Source: Acetobacteraceae bacterium
GTDB lineage: Bacteria; Pseudomonadota; Alphaproteobacteria; Acetobacterales; Acetobacteraceae
DNA length: 9,336 nt
Assembly: GCA_027311485.1 (NCBI GenBank)
Contig: DAICYU010000110.1
Coordinates: 1 to 9,336 of the forward strand
Reading direction: 5' to 3'
Of this stretch, positions 1 through 8,678 are shown in pieces (the stretch's first letter is position 1; the number at the start of each line of letters is the position of its first letter). The position numbers and the translations under genes were made by a program. Under the pieces are notes generated by a model. That model saw nothing but the letters and a program-made list of their open reading frames with translations. It did no database searches and was not told the origin of the DNA.

Positions 1-10
1 GGGAGAGATG

Positions 11-75
11 CGCCAGCGCTGGCGATTTGCGGACAATCGCGTGTTTGCAAAAGGGAACACGCCTGAAAGCCAGGC
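11..75. repeat. Cluster of four adjacent inverted repeats
   Basis: Four short perfect inverted repeats lie end to end. They are a 14-bp palindrome CGCCAGCGCTGGCG (11-24); GCGATT/AATCGC with a 7-nt loop (22-40); CGTGTT/AACACG with a 10-nt loop (40-61); and GCCTG/CAGGC with a 5-nt loop (61-75). The first two share bases, so they are alternative folds. No T-rich run follows on either strand, so this is not a plain intrinsic terminator. The sequence shows only the symmetry. A structured leader or 3' end of the gene beyond the left edge, or a REP-like element, are both possible. No supported gene lies in 1-150, although one + strand frame is open from the left edge to a TAA at 141-143. Confidence 0.45.
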
Positions 76-152
76 GCCGCTGCATCGACGCCGACGTTCC
101 GCCCAGGCCTCAAGGTGAATATCGTTATTTCGATGCAATATAACGGATTAAA

Positions 153-170
153 GGCCGCGTTTCCGCGGCC
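153..170 (-). terminator. Intrinsic terminator downstream of ssb
   Basis: A perfect 7-bp GC stem (GGCCGCG/CGCGGCC) encloses a four-base loop that reads GAAA on the minus strand, a stable GNRA tetraloop. On that strand the stem is followed by TTTAATCC, a short U-rich run. The stem can be extended by a G-U and two A-U pairs. It lies 37 bp past the ssb stop codon, the expected place for its terminator. The + strand lacks a good T-run, so termination from the left would be weak. Confidence 0.7.
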
Positions 171-207
171 CTTCTGTGATCCCCTTCGAGGGCAGGCATG
201 TTCCCCA

Positions 208-756
208 TCAAAACGGGATCTCATCATCCAGATCGCCACCCTTCGGCGCATCCCAGGACGGCCCACTCGACCGACCACCGGCTGCCGGCCGAGCCGCCGC
301 CGGCGTCCGCTCACGCGAACCGTATCCACCGCCGCCGCCGCCGCCCGCGCCATGCGTTGCGTCCCAATCTGAACCATTGCCGCCGGCACCGCCACCGCCG
401 CCGGCTCGGCCATCCAGCATCGTCAGCTGCCCGTTGAACCGGCTCAGCACAACCTCGGTGGTATAACGCTCCTGCCCCTGCTGATCAGTCCACTTACGGG
501 TCTGCAGCGAGCCTTCCACATACACCTTCGCACCCTTCTTCAGGAACCGTTCCGCCACCTCGGCAACACGGTCATTGAAGATCACGACGCGATGCCATTC
601 CGTCCGCTCCTTCCGTTCGCCGGAAGCGCGGTCGTTCCAGGTTTCGCTGGTCGCCAGTGTCAGGTTGACGATCTTGCTGCCGTCCTGCGTGTTCCGCACC
701 TCTGGGTCCTTGCCCAGATTGCCGATCAGAATCACCTTGTTCACGCTGCCAGCCAT
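208..756 (-). CDS. ssb: Single-stranded DNA-binding protein SSB
   Basis: This is a bacterial SSB of 182 residues, close to the usual length of about 178. It coats single-stranded DNA in replication, recombination and repair and recruits partner proteins through its C-terminal tip. Residues 1-112 match the OB fold, starting MAGSVNKVILIGNLGKDPEV. Trp40, Trp54 and Trp89 correspond to the DNA-stacking tryptophans of the E. coli protein. Residues 117-175 form a Gly/Ala-rich flexible linker with a run of seven glycines (138-144). The protein ends DLDDEIPF, the acidic partner-binding tip. I chose the ATG at 756 rather than an in-frame codon at 783 because it begins the family's conserved N-terminus and has AAGGAAGGA eight bases upstream. 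The gene is divergent from uvrA, shares an SOS box with it, and ends before a terminator at 153-170. Confidence 0.97.
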   Translation of the reverse strand: MAGSVNKVILIGNLGKDPEVRNTQDGSKIVNLTLATSETWNDRASGERKERTEWHRVVIFNDRVAEVAERFLKKGAKVYVEGSLQTRKWTDQQGQERYTTEVVLSRFNGQLTMLDGRAGGGGGAGGNGSDWDATHGAGGGGGGGYGSRERTPAAARPAAGGRSSGPSWDAPKGGDLDDEIPF

Positions 757-764
757 CGCTTCAA

Positions 765-773
765 TCCTTCCTT
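765..773 (-). promoter_or_regulatory. Ribosome binding site of ssb
   Basis: The minus strand reads AAGGAAGGA, ending eight bases before the ATG at 756. It fixes that codon as the start instead of the upstream in-frame codon at 783, which lies beyond this site. Confidence 0.8.
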
Positions 774-841
774 CAGATCGCAAACCCTAGCCCAAACCCC
801 ACATACGGGCCACATGGTTAAAATTGCTTCAACGCGAGGCG

Positions 842-870
842 ACATTATCCTGGCGCATCGCATGGAACAA
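842..870 (-). promoter_or_regulatory. Sigma-70-type promoter of ssb
   Basis: On the minus strand a -35 element TTGTTC (865-870) is separated by 17 bp from a -10 element TAATGT (842-847). The spacing is ideal and the matches to TTGACA and TATAAT are good. Transcription would begin near 835, giving a leader of about 80 nt before the ssb start. The -35 hexamer lies entirely inside the LexA box at 865-879, so LexA binding should exclude RNA polymerase. This is read from sequence alone; no transcript end is known. Confidence 0.6.
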
Positions 871-879
871 CAGTAGAAC
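865..879. promoter_or_regulatory. LexA (SOS) box shared by ssb and uvrA
   Basis: The sequence GAAC-AACAGTA-GAAC is an exact match to the alphaproteobacterial LexA operator, a direct repeat written GTTC-N7-GTTC on the other strand. It differs from the palindromic CTGT-N8-ACAG box of gammaproteobacteria. It sits 22 bp before the uvrA start and overlaps the -35 of the divergent ssb promoter, so one LexA site could repress both genes. Divergent ssb/uvrA genes sharing an SOS box are well known in proteobacteria. The exact match together with this position makes the call strong, although LexA itself is not in the window. Confidence 0.85.
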
Positions 880-901
880 ACACGCCCAACACGGGGACAA
901 T

Positions 902-3763
<2,862 letters not shown>

Positions 3764-3866
3764 GCCCAGCCGGCGGCAGCCGTTCACGATTGCGGGCACC
3801 ACCCACTTTTCCGTGCAGCCGGCCGCCGGCGTGCCCACTATCTCGGGAATAGTCGCTCGCCGTAGC

Positions 3867-3872
3867 AGGAGA
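3867..3872 (+). promoter_or_regulatory. Ribosome binding site of the transaldolase gene
   Basis: AGGAGA lies six to seven bases before the ATG at 3879. It selects that start over in-frame codons further upstream that overlap the end of uvrA. A small inverted repeat (ACTAT/ATAGT, 3837-3853, 7-nt loop) sits just ahead of it. Confidence 0.8.
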
Positions 3873-3878
3873 ATTCTC

Positions 3879-5075
3879 ATGGCCAAACCGCTGCAAGACC
3901 TGGCCGCGAACGGAGTTGCCGTCTGGCTGGACGACCTCAGCCGCACCCGGATTCAGTCCGGCACGCTCGCCCGGTCGGTTGAGCAGGGGGATTTTGTCGG
4001 CATCACCACGAACCCGACCATCTTCGCCAAAGCCATCGGTGCCGGATCTGGCTACGAAGACCAGATCCGTGATCTCGCCCTGCGCGGCACGGCGATTGGC
4101 GAAACCCTCCGACTACTGACCGCCTGGGACGTGCGCGCAGCCTGCGACATACTGCGGCCGGCGTTCGACAAGTCCAGCGGCCGCGATGGTCGCGTCTCGA
4201 TCGAGGTCGATCCCCGCCTGGCCCAGGATGGCGACCGCACCGCGGCTGAAGCGCGCGGGCTGTGGTGGCTGGTGGACCGGCCCAACCTGTTCATCAAGAT
4301 TCCCGCCACCCTGGCCGGGCTGCCGGCCATCACCGCGGCCCTGGCCGACGGCATCAGCGTCAACGTCACGCTGATCTTCTCGGTGGACCGCTACAAGGCG
4401 GTGTTCGAGGCGTATATGGCCGGGCTGGAGCAGCGTCTGGCCAAGGGCGGCCGGCTGGACGGGATCGAAAGCGTGGCATCCTTCTTCGTCAGCCGCGTCG
4501 ATACCGAAATCGACCGCCGCCTCGCCGAAAGCGGGCATGAGGATGCACGCCGCCTGCGCGGCCAGGCCGGCATCGCCAATTCCCGCCTCGCCTACGAACT
4601 CTATGAACAGATGCTCACCAGCCAACGCTGGAAGGCCCTTGCCGCCAAAGGCGCTCGGCCACAGCGGCTGCTGTGGGCATCGACCGGCGTCAAGGACAAG
4701 TCATTCCCCGACACGCTGTATGTCACCGAACTGGTGGCGCCTGACACGGTCAACACCATGCCGGAAGCGACACTTCACGCCGTCGCCGATCACGGCGAAA
4801 TTCGCGGCGACACGATCCGCGGTAGCTACGCCGCCGCGCATGCCGTGATGTACGGGCTGCGGCGGGTCGGCATCGACATAGCCGAAGTTACCAAACTGCT
4901 GGAGGAGCAGGGCGTGGCCGCCTTCACCAAAAGCTGGGATGAGCTGATCGGTGCGGTGACCGAAAAGATCGAGGCCGCCGGGGCCGAGGTCATGCCGGCC
5001 GGCGCAGTGAAACCGGCAAGCAGCAATGGACAGAAGGCAACGCCAGCCGCGGGCGCACCGCATCACGCGCGGTAA
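3879..5075 (+). CDS. tal: Transaldolase
   Basis: Transaldolase moves a three-carbon dihydroxyacetone unit between sugar phosphates (sedoheptulose-7-P + glyceraldehyde-3-P to erythrose-4-P + fructose-6-P) in the cytosolic non-oxidative pentose phosphate pathway. The 398-residue protein matches the longer transaldolase subfamily also found in actinobacteria and cyanobacteria. It shows VWLDDL (15-20) with the catalytic Asp, TNPTIF (44-49), VSIEVDP (106-112), and the Schiff-base lysine Lys140 in NLFIKIPAT. Further on come NVTLIFS (162-168) and a phosphate-binding-type stretch at 267-275 (ASTGVKDKS). The last 25 or so residues are a low-complexity Ala/Pro tail. The gene starts 115 bp after uvrA. 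No strong terminator is seen in the gap, so partial read-through from uvrA is possible. Acetic acid bacteria often carry a transaldolase fused to glucose-6-phosphate isomerase; here the frame stops at 5075 and no isomerase follows. Confidence 0.95.
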   Translation: MAKPLQDLAANGVAVWLDDLSRTRIQSGTLARSVEQGDFVGITTNPTIFAKAIGAGSGYEDQIRDLALRGTAIGETLRLLTAWDVRAACDILRPAFDKSSGRDGRVSIEVDPRLAQDGDRTAAEARGLWWLVDRPNLFIKIPATLAGLPAITAALADGISVNVTLIFSVDRYKAVFEAYMAGLEQRLAKGGRLDGIESVASFFVSRVDTEIDRRLAESGHEDARRLRGQAGIANSRLAYELYEQMLTSQRWKALAAKGARPQRLLWASTGVKDKSFPDTLYVTELVAPDTVNTMPEATLHAVADHGEIRGDTIRGSYAAAHAVMYGLRRVGIDIAEVTKLLEEQGVAAFTKSWDELIGAVTEKIEAAGAEVMPAGAVKPASSNGQKATPAAGAPHHAR

Positions 5076-5135
5076 ACGCCCCAAGGTAGCGACACGACCG
5101 GCTGACTGCCCCCGGGTCACGGCACGACCGGCAAA

Positions 5136-5165
5136 CAGGACCTGACGCACGGCCGCCAGGTCCTG
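5136..5165. terminator. Stem-loop between convergent genes, probable terminator
   Basis: A perfect 9-bp inverted repeat, CAGGACCTG/CAGGTCCTG, has a 12-nt loop. It lies 60 bp after the transaldolase stop and 8 bp from the stop of the opposing gene, the usual spot for a bidirectional terminator. On the minus strand only TTTG follows and on the plus strand there is no T-run, so termination would rest on the stem or on Rho. A 10-bp direct repeat CACGACCGGC (5093-5102 and 5123-5132) lies just before it. Confidence 0.5.
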
Positions 5166-5173
5166 AGCCGCAT

Positions 5174-6382
5174 TCAGGCTGACGCGCCGGAGATGATGTC
5201 GCCGAACAGGTTCCAGGTCTTGCCCGTCCATTGCATCAGCTGCAGTTGCCGGAGCGGATGGTAGTTCGTCGGACTGGTATTGATCCTGATGCCGGGCAGC
5301 AGCACTGGATTGTCCAAATTACGTAGGTTGGTCGCCTGCTTCATCATGTTCTGGCGTGAGAAGTCATTGCCGCACTGCTTCAACACCTGCACCATGGTCC
5401 GCGTCAGGCCATAGGCGGAGATGTTGCCGCCATCCTTGATATCGCCATCGGGGTAGTATTTCGCCATGAAGGCGCGCCATTGCTTCATCCCGGCGTCATT
5501 GTCCCAGCGCGGATCGGTGGAGTCCTTCAAGTAGGCGGAGCTGATGATGCCGATGCCGTTTTCAGGCCCGGCGGGGATCATGACGGCACCGACCGACACC
5601 GACACTCCCGACAGGATGTGCATCGGCTTCCAGTTCATCTCGGCGACCTTACGGATCGACTGGGCGGCGAATTTCGGCACTGCAACGGTCATCAGCACGT
5701 CGATTTTGGCGGATTGCAGGCTGACGAGCTGGCTGTCCACTGTGGCATCCGTGGTCTCATACGACACGCTGGTGACCTGCTTGTCGTAATTGCCCTTCAG
5801 CACGTCACGCACGCCGTGCAGGTAGTCTTTGCCGAAGTCATCGTTCTGGTACAGGATGCCGATCTTGGCGTTGGGCTTATGCGTCTGGATATACTTGGCG
5901 TATACCTGCGCTTCCGTCACATAACTGGGCTGCCAGCCAATGACCCAGGGGTGTTTCTTGTAATCGCCCCACTTGTCGGCGCCGGTGGCCAGGAAAAGGT
6001 CCGGGACTTTCTTTGCGTTGACATACCGCACGGTCGCCGAGTTCGTGGGCGTGCCAAGCGGCGCGAACATGGCGGCGACGTGGTCCTCCTCGATCAGCCG
6101 GCGCACCTGCTCGACTGTCTTGGGCGGGCTGTAGCCGTCGTCGTATGAGATGAACTTGACCTTCCGTCCGGCGAAGCCACCGGCATCGTTGGCTTCCCGG
6201 AAGGCGGCGGCAATGGCCTTGCCGATGGTGCCATAGGCCGAGGCCGGGCCGCTGTACGGAATGGTGTTGCCAAGGCGGATTTCGGTGCTGGTGACGCCCG
6301 GGGTTTCTTCGGCCCGCACGATCGCCGGGGTGAACAGCATCGCGGAACCGGCCGCGAGGACAGTCCTTCTGCGTAGGATCAT
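5174..6382 (-). CDS. ABC transporter substrate-binding protein, branched-chain amino acid type
   Basis: This is a 402-residue periplasmic binding protein of the LivK/Peripla_BP_6 type (type 1 periplasmic fold), which captures a ligand and delivers it to an ABC permease. Residues 1-24 form a signal peptide: MILRRRTVLA with three arginines, a hydrophobic stretch, then VRA before the likely cleavage site ahead of EETPG. The paired arginines make Tat export possible but the motif is not perfect. The mature part opens with TSTEIRLGNTIPYSGPASAY (31-50), then REANDAGG (62-69) and an AMFAPLGTPTN segment (104-114), all typical of the family. The ATG at 6382 has AGGGAG ten bases upstream. No permease or ATPase gene adjoins it, so it is an orphan binding component. 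The ligand cannot be told from sequence, since members of this group also bind amides, aromatic acids and other small solutes. Confidence 0.9.
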   Translation of the reverse strand: MILRRRTVLAAGSAMLFTPAIVRAEETPGVTSTEIRLGNTIPYSGPASAYGTIGKAIAAAFREANDAGGFAGRKVKFISYDDGYSPPKTVEQVRRLIEEDHVAAMFAPLGTPTNSATVRYVNAKKVPDLFLATGADKWGDYKKHPWVIGWQPSYVTEAQVYAKYIQTHKPNAKIGILYQNDDFGKDYLHGVRDVLKGNYDKQVTSVSYETTDATVDSQLVSLQSAKIDVLMTVAVPKFAAQSIRKVAEMNWKPMHILSGVSVSVGAVMIPAGPENGIGIISSAYLKDSTDPRWDNDAGMKQWRAFMAKYYPDGDIKDGGNISAYGLTRTMVQVLKQCGNDFSRQNMMKQATNLRNLDNPVLLPGIRINTSPTNYHPLRQLQLMQWTGKTWNLFGDIISGASA

Positions 6383-6847
6383 CGTAATGACACTCCCTGT
6401 TGTGCGGCCCGTGTTTCCGGGCCTGCGCTGCGGAGCGTAGGCCCGGCGGGAACCGGCGGCTACGCAAAATGCGGTAACATTAGGGGCTGATCGGGCGGCG
6501 CAGCGCGGGGCTGCTTCACGCAGATCCGGCCACCAATCCTCTGTACGCGATCATTCTGTGTGATGCCGAGCGGTTGAGGCCGGGCATTGCGGGAAGCGGA
6601 GCCGCGATGAGGCGTGCTGCTCATCAGGGTTCATACGCTACGCGGCCTGGCATTCGTCCTGACCCGATACTCAGGCCGATGCTGCCGTTTGCGTTGGGTG
6701 ACCCGCGCAAAACAGTGTCCACCCGCATCATGGATTTGCAACGGCGGACCAGCTTAAACCGTCCCGCATGAATTCAGCCGCGAAGCCCCTTGGTTTGAAC
6801 CTCCCCATTTCCGTTGTGCACTCGGGTGCATCCCTCCGCGATCTGCC
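6383..6847. other. 465-bp gene-free divergent intergenic region
   Basis: This region separates the divergent binding-protein and DUF2254 genes and must hold promoters for both. It contains a 13-bp-stem hairpin (6417-6446), a smaller GATGAG/CTCATC stem with an 8-nt loop (6606-6625), and TGCAC-TCGG-GTGCA (6817-6830) just upstream of the DUF2254 start. The minus strand has a TAATGT-like -10 candidate near 6478-6483, without a convincing -35. One + strand frame is open over 6574-6771, but it has no ribosome site and an Arg/Pro-rich composition, so I do not call it a gene. Confidence 0.5.
6417..6446 (-). promoter_or_regulatory. Strong hairpin in the leader of the binding-protein gene
   Basis: CCGGGCCT-G-CGCT, loop GCGG, AGCG-T-AGGCCCGG form a stem of eight plus four Watson-Crick pairs around one G-T position, closed by a four-base loop. 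It lies 35-64 bp upstream of the binding-protein start and ends just before its ribosome site region. If transcribed on the minus strand it would be a very stable 5' leader structure; it could equally be a DNA-level palindrome. No T-run follows on the minus strand (the next bases are AAACACGG), so it does not look like an attenuator that terminates by itself. Confidence 0.5.
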
Positions 6848-8188
6848 GTGTCTCAATCATCGGCCGTGCAGAGCCGTATGACGGCGGGTCTGCGCAAGCT
6901 GCTCACCGTGTTGGGCGACACGTTCTGGCTGCTTCCAGGCGCGATGGTCGCCCTGGGTGTGCTGGGGGGCCTCGCGATGGTAGCCGTCGACCGCGGCGGG
7001 GCCGTGCCGCAGTCGCTGATCCACAGCCCGTGGCTCTACAGCGGCGGGGCCAGCGGCGCGCGAACGCTGCTGGGAACGATCGCATCCTCCACCATCGGTG
7101 TGGCGGGCACCGTGTTCTCGATCACCATCGCCTCCCTGTCGCTTGCCGCCGGTCAGATGGGTCCGCGGCTGCTGCGCAACTTCACCCGCGACCGAGGCAA
7201 TCAGCTCACACTCGGCGCCTTCCTGGGCACCTTCTCCTACGCCTTGATGGTGCTGCGGAGCGTCCGCACGCACAGTGAAGGGGAGTTCATCCCACATCTG
7301 GCGCTCAGCCTTGGCATCCTGTTCGCCTTTGTGTGCGTGGCGACCCTGGTGTTCTTTGTCGGCCACATGGCCGGGCGCATCAATGTCGACACGGTCGTGG
7401 ACCTGGTCAGTGGCGAGGTCCAAAGCGCCGTCAAGCGGCTTATGGTCACCGAGGAGCAGCCTGCCCCGCCACCCGCGGCGTTCTGGGCGGGCGCCGCCTG
7501 CGTCATGGATGCGCGTCGCGGCTACCTGCAGCAATTGGATGAGGACGGGCTGGCAGATTGGGCGCAGCGGCACAGAACCGCCATACGGCTTCTGGTTCGT
7601 CCCGGCGATTACGTGTTCCCAGGGGCCGCCGTCGCCGTTCTGACGAACCCAGTAGACGGCGCCGACGCCGCCATCCGCGACTCGACGGCGCTGGGTAAGC
7701 AGCGGGTCAGCTCCAGCGACCTCGAGTTCGCAATCCGTCAACTGGTCGAGGTGGCGGTCCGCGCGCTTTCGCCCGGCATCAACGATCCGCACACGGCGAT
7801 AAGCGTCCTTGACCGCCTGGGCGCCACGCTGTGCGACATGGTGCCACTGCACCTGACAACCGGTGTCATCCTGCGGGACAAACAACCCGCTTTGGTCAGG
7901 CCCAGTGTGGATTATGACGGACTGACGGACTCAATGTTTCACATGATCCGGCAGAACGCGGCGAGCAGCCCCGCCGTACTGATCCGTATGCTTGAAGTGC
8001 TGGCAGCCGTCGCAGGATGCGAGCGCAATCCAACCCGGCTGGCCGCCCTGCAACGTCATGCCGACCTCGTGCTTGGTGATGCGGAACGCGAGATCAGCAC
8101 GCCCACCGACCTCGGGGACATCCGTGAGCGGCATCGGCAATTTGTGCTTGTACGCGCGAACGGGCCATCGGCCTACATTGGACTTTGA
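6848..8188 (+). CDS. DUF2254 family integral membrane protein
   Basis: This is a predicted inner-membrane protein of unknown function, 446 residues, which is full length for the DUF2254 family. Four hydrophobic helices are visible at about 26-47, 76-101, 119-138 and 150-174, followed by a large soluble C-terminal part. The hallmark stretch is near 285-318: QRVSSSDLEFAIRQL leading into RALSPGINDPHTA. A segment RPGDYVFPGAAVAVL (251-265) resembles a small beta barrel or lipoyl-like turn, also usual in the family. The start is uncertain. GTG at 6848 gives the longest plausible form, while ATG at 6878 (residue 11) fits the usual short N-terminus; neither has a strong ribosome site. The protein is not in an operon with its neighbours. 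Transport or channel roles have been suggested for relatives, but nothing here proves one. Confidence 0.85.
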   Translation: MSQSSAVQSRMTAGLRKLLTVLGDTFWLLPGAMVALGVLGGLAMVAVDRGGAVPQSLIHSPWLYSGGASGARTLLGTIASSTIGVAGTVFSITIASLSLAAGQMGPRLLRNFTRDRGNQLTLGAFLGTFSYALMVLRSVRTHSEGEFIPHLALSLGILFAFVCVATLVFFVGHMAGRINVDTVVDLVSGEVQSAVKRLMVTEEQPAPPPAAFWAGAACVMDARRGYLQQLDEDGLADWAQRHRTAIRLLVRPGDYVFPGAAVAVLTNPVDGADAAIRDSTALGKQRVSSSDLEFAIRQLVEVAVRALSPGINDPHTAISVLDRLGATLCDMVPLHLTTGVILRDKQPALVRPSVDYDGLTDSMFHMIRQNAASSPAVLIRMLEVLAAVAGCERNPTRLAALQRHADLVLGDAEREISTPTDLGDIRERHRQFVLVRANGPSAYIGL

Positions 8189-8243
8189 CTGTCAAAACTG
8201 CGGTCACAAAACACGACGCAAAGTGATTTTGGGGTTTTGTCAG
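8189..8243 (+). terminator. Possible weak terminator after the DUF2254 gene
   Basis: Directly after the TGA an imperfect long-range stem can form. CTG-T-CAAAAC (8189-8198) faces GTTTTG-T-CAG (8234-8243) with one T-T mismatch, and an inner TCAC/GTGA pairing joins 8204-8207 to 8223-8226. The stem is AT-rich with large internal loops and no T-run after it, so this is a weak call based mainly on position. Confidence 0.25.
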
Positions 8244-8678
8244 CCGTCATGAGCGGTCGGCGAACGAATCCGCCTGGCGATCAACCCATGACTTGGCTGT
8301 TGTCGGGGAGCGTTCATCCATGGGAAGACGCGCCCACACGCCTGAACGATGACATGTTGCCGCTTGCCGGTGTCCTGGAGGTGCGGTTCATCGCGGCGAC
8401 GCCTGGCCGAACGGTCGCAGAGCTGGCGGCGCGAAAGGCACTTTACACCCGTCCGGCACTGCTGCCGATGATCTTCCATTTCCTTTTATAGTTCGGCTTT
8501 CTGGGCAAGCGCCGACTAGGTGCTGCAGCCGATCCCGGGCAACACGTCGAATGCAATGCCGGAACGCGCCGCAGGGGCGGCGCCCGGCGCACCGGACCAG
8601 ATACCTGAGGCGAATCCGCATCCGGACAGACCGGACACGGAGCAGCGCTCAAGCATTTCAGTTCTGACGAAGAAACGG
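8244..8678. other. Gene-free stretch between DUF2254 and cytochrome genes
   Basis: No coding region here is supported. A + strand frame is open over 8237-8491 with internal ATGs at 8249 and 8288, but it has no ribosome site and no recognisable domain. A perfect 7-bp GC stem (GCGCCGC/GCGGCGC, loop AGGG) is at 8566-8583, about 95 bp past the cytochrome stop, and could help end that transcript although no T-run follows. A short TCCGG/CCGGA repeat lies near 8612-8626. Both flanking genes end into this region, so it needs to carry only 3' ends. Confidence 0.4.

Noticed and set aside
3..143. + strand frame open from the left edge to a TAA, possibly the end of a convergent gene
   Set aside because: Only 46 codons are visible with no recognisable motif. 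Other frames, including minus-strand ones, are also open across part of this short stretch.
3794..3836. Inverted repeat GGGCAC/GTGCCC enclosing a GCCGG/CCGGC stem between uvrA and tal, considered as a uvrA terminator
   Set aside because: The outer stem is 6 bp around a loop of 31 nt, the inner stem is short, and no T-run follows. The evidence is too weak to call.
6574..6771. Open + strand frame upstream of the DUF2254 gene
   Set aside because: It has an Arg/Pro-rich composition typical of a chance frame in GC-rich DNA, no ribosome site and no recognisable domain.
8237..8491. Open + strand frame of about 84 codons after the DUF2254 gene
   Set aside because: It opens at TTG, none of its starts has a ribosome site, and no family is recognisable. 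Third-position GC is moderately high but not decisive in such GC-rich DNA.
8516..8656. Minus-strand frame encoding a short Gly/Cys-rich peptide that could be imagined as a peptide-toxin or RiPP precursor
   Set aside because: It has no ribosome site, no leader-core layout and no modification or export genes nearby. It lies in the 3' region of the cytochrome gene.
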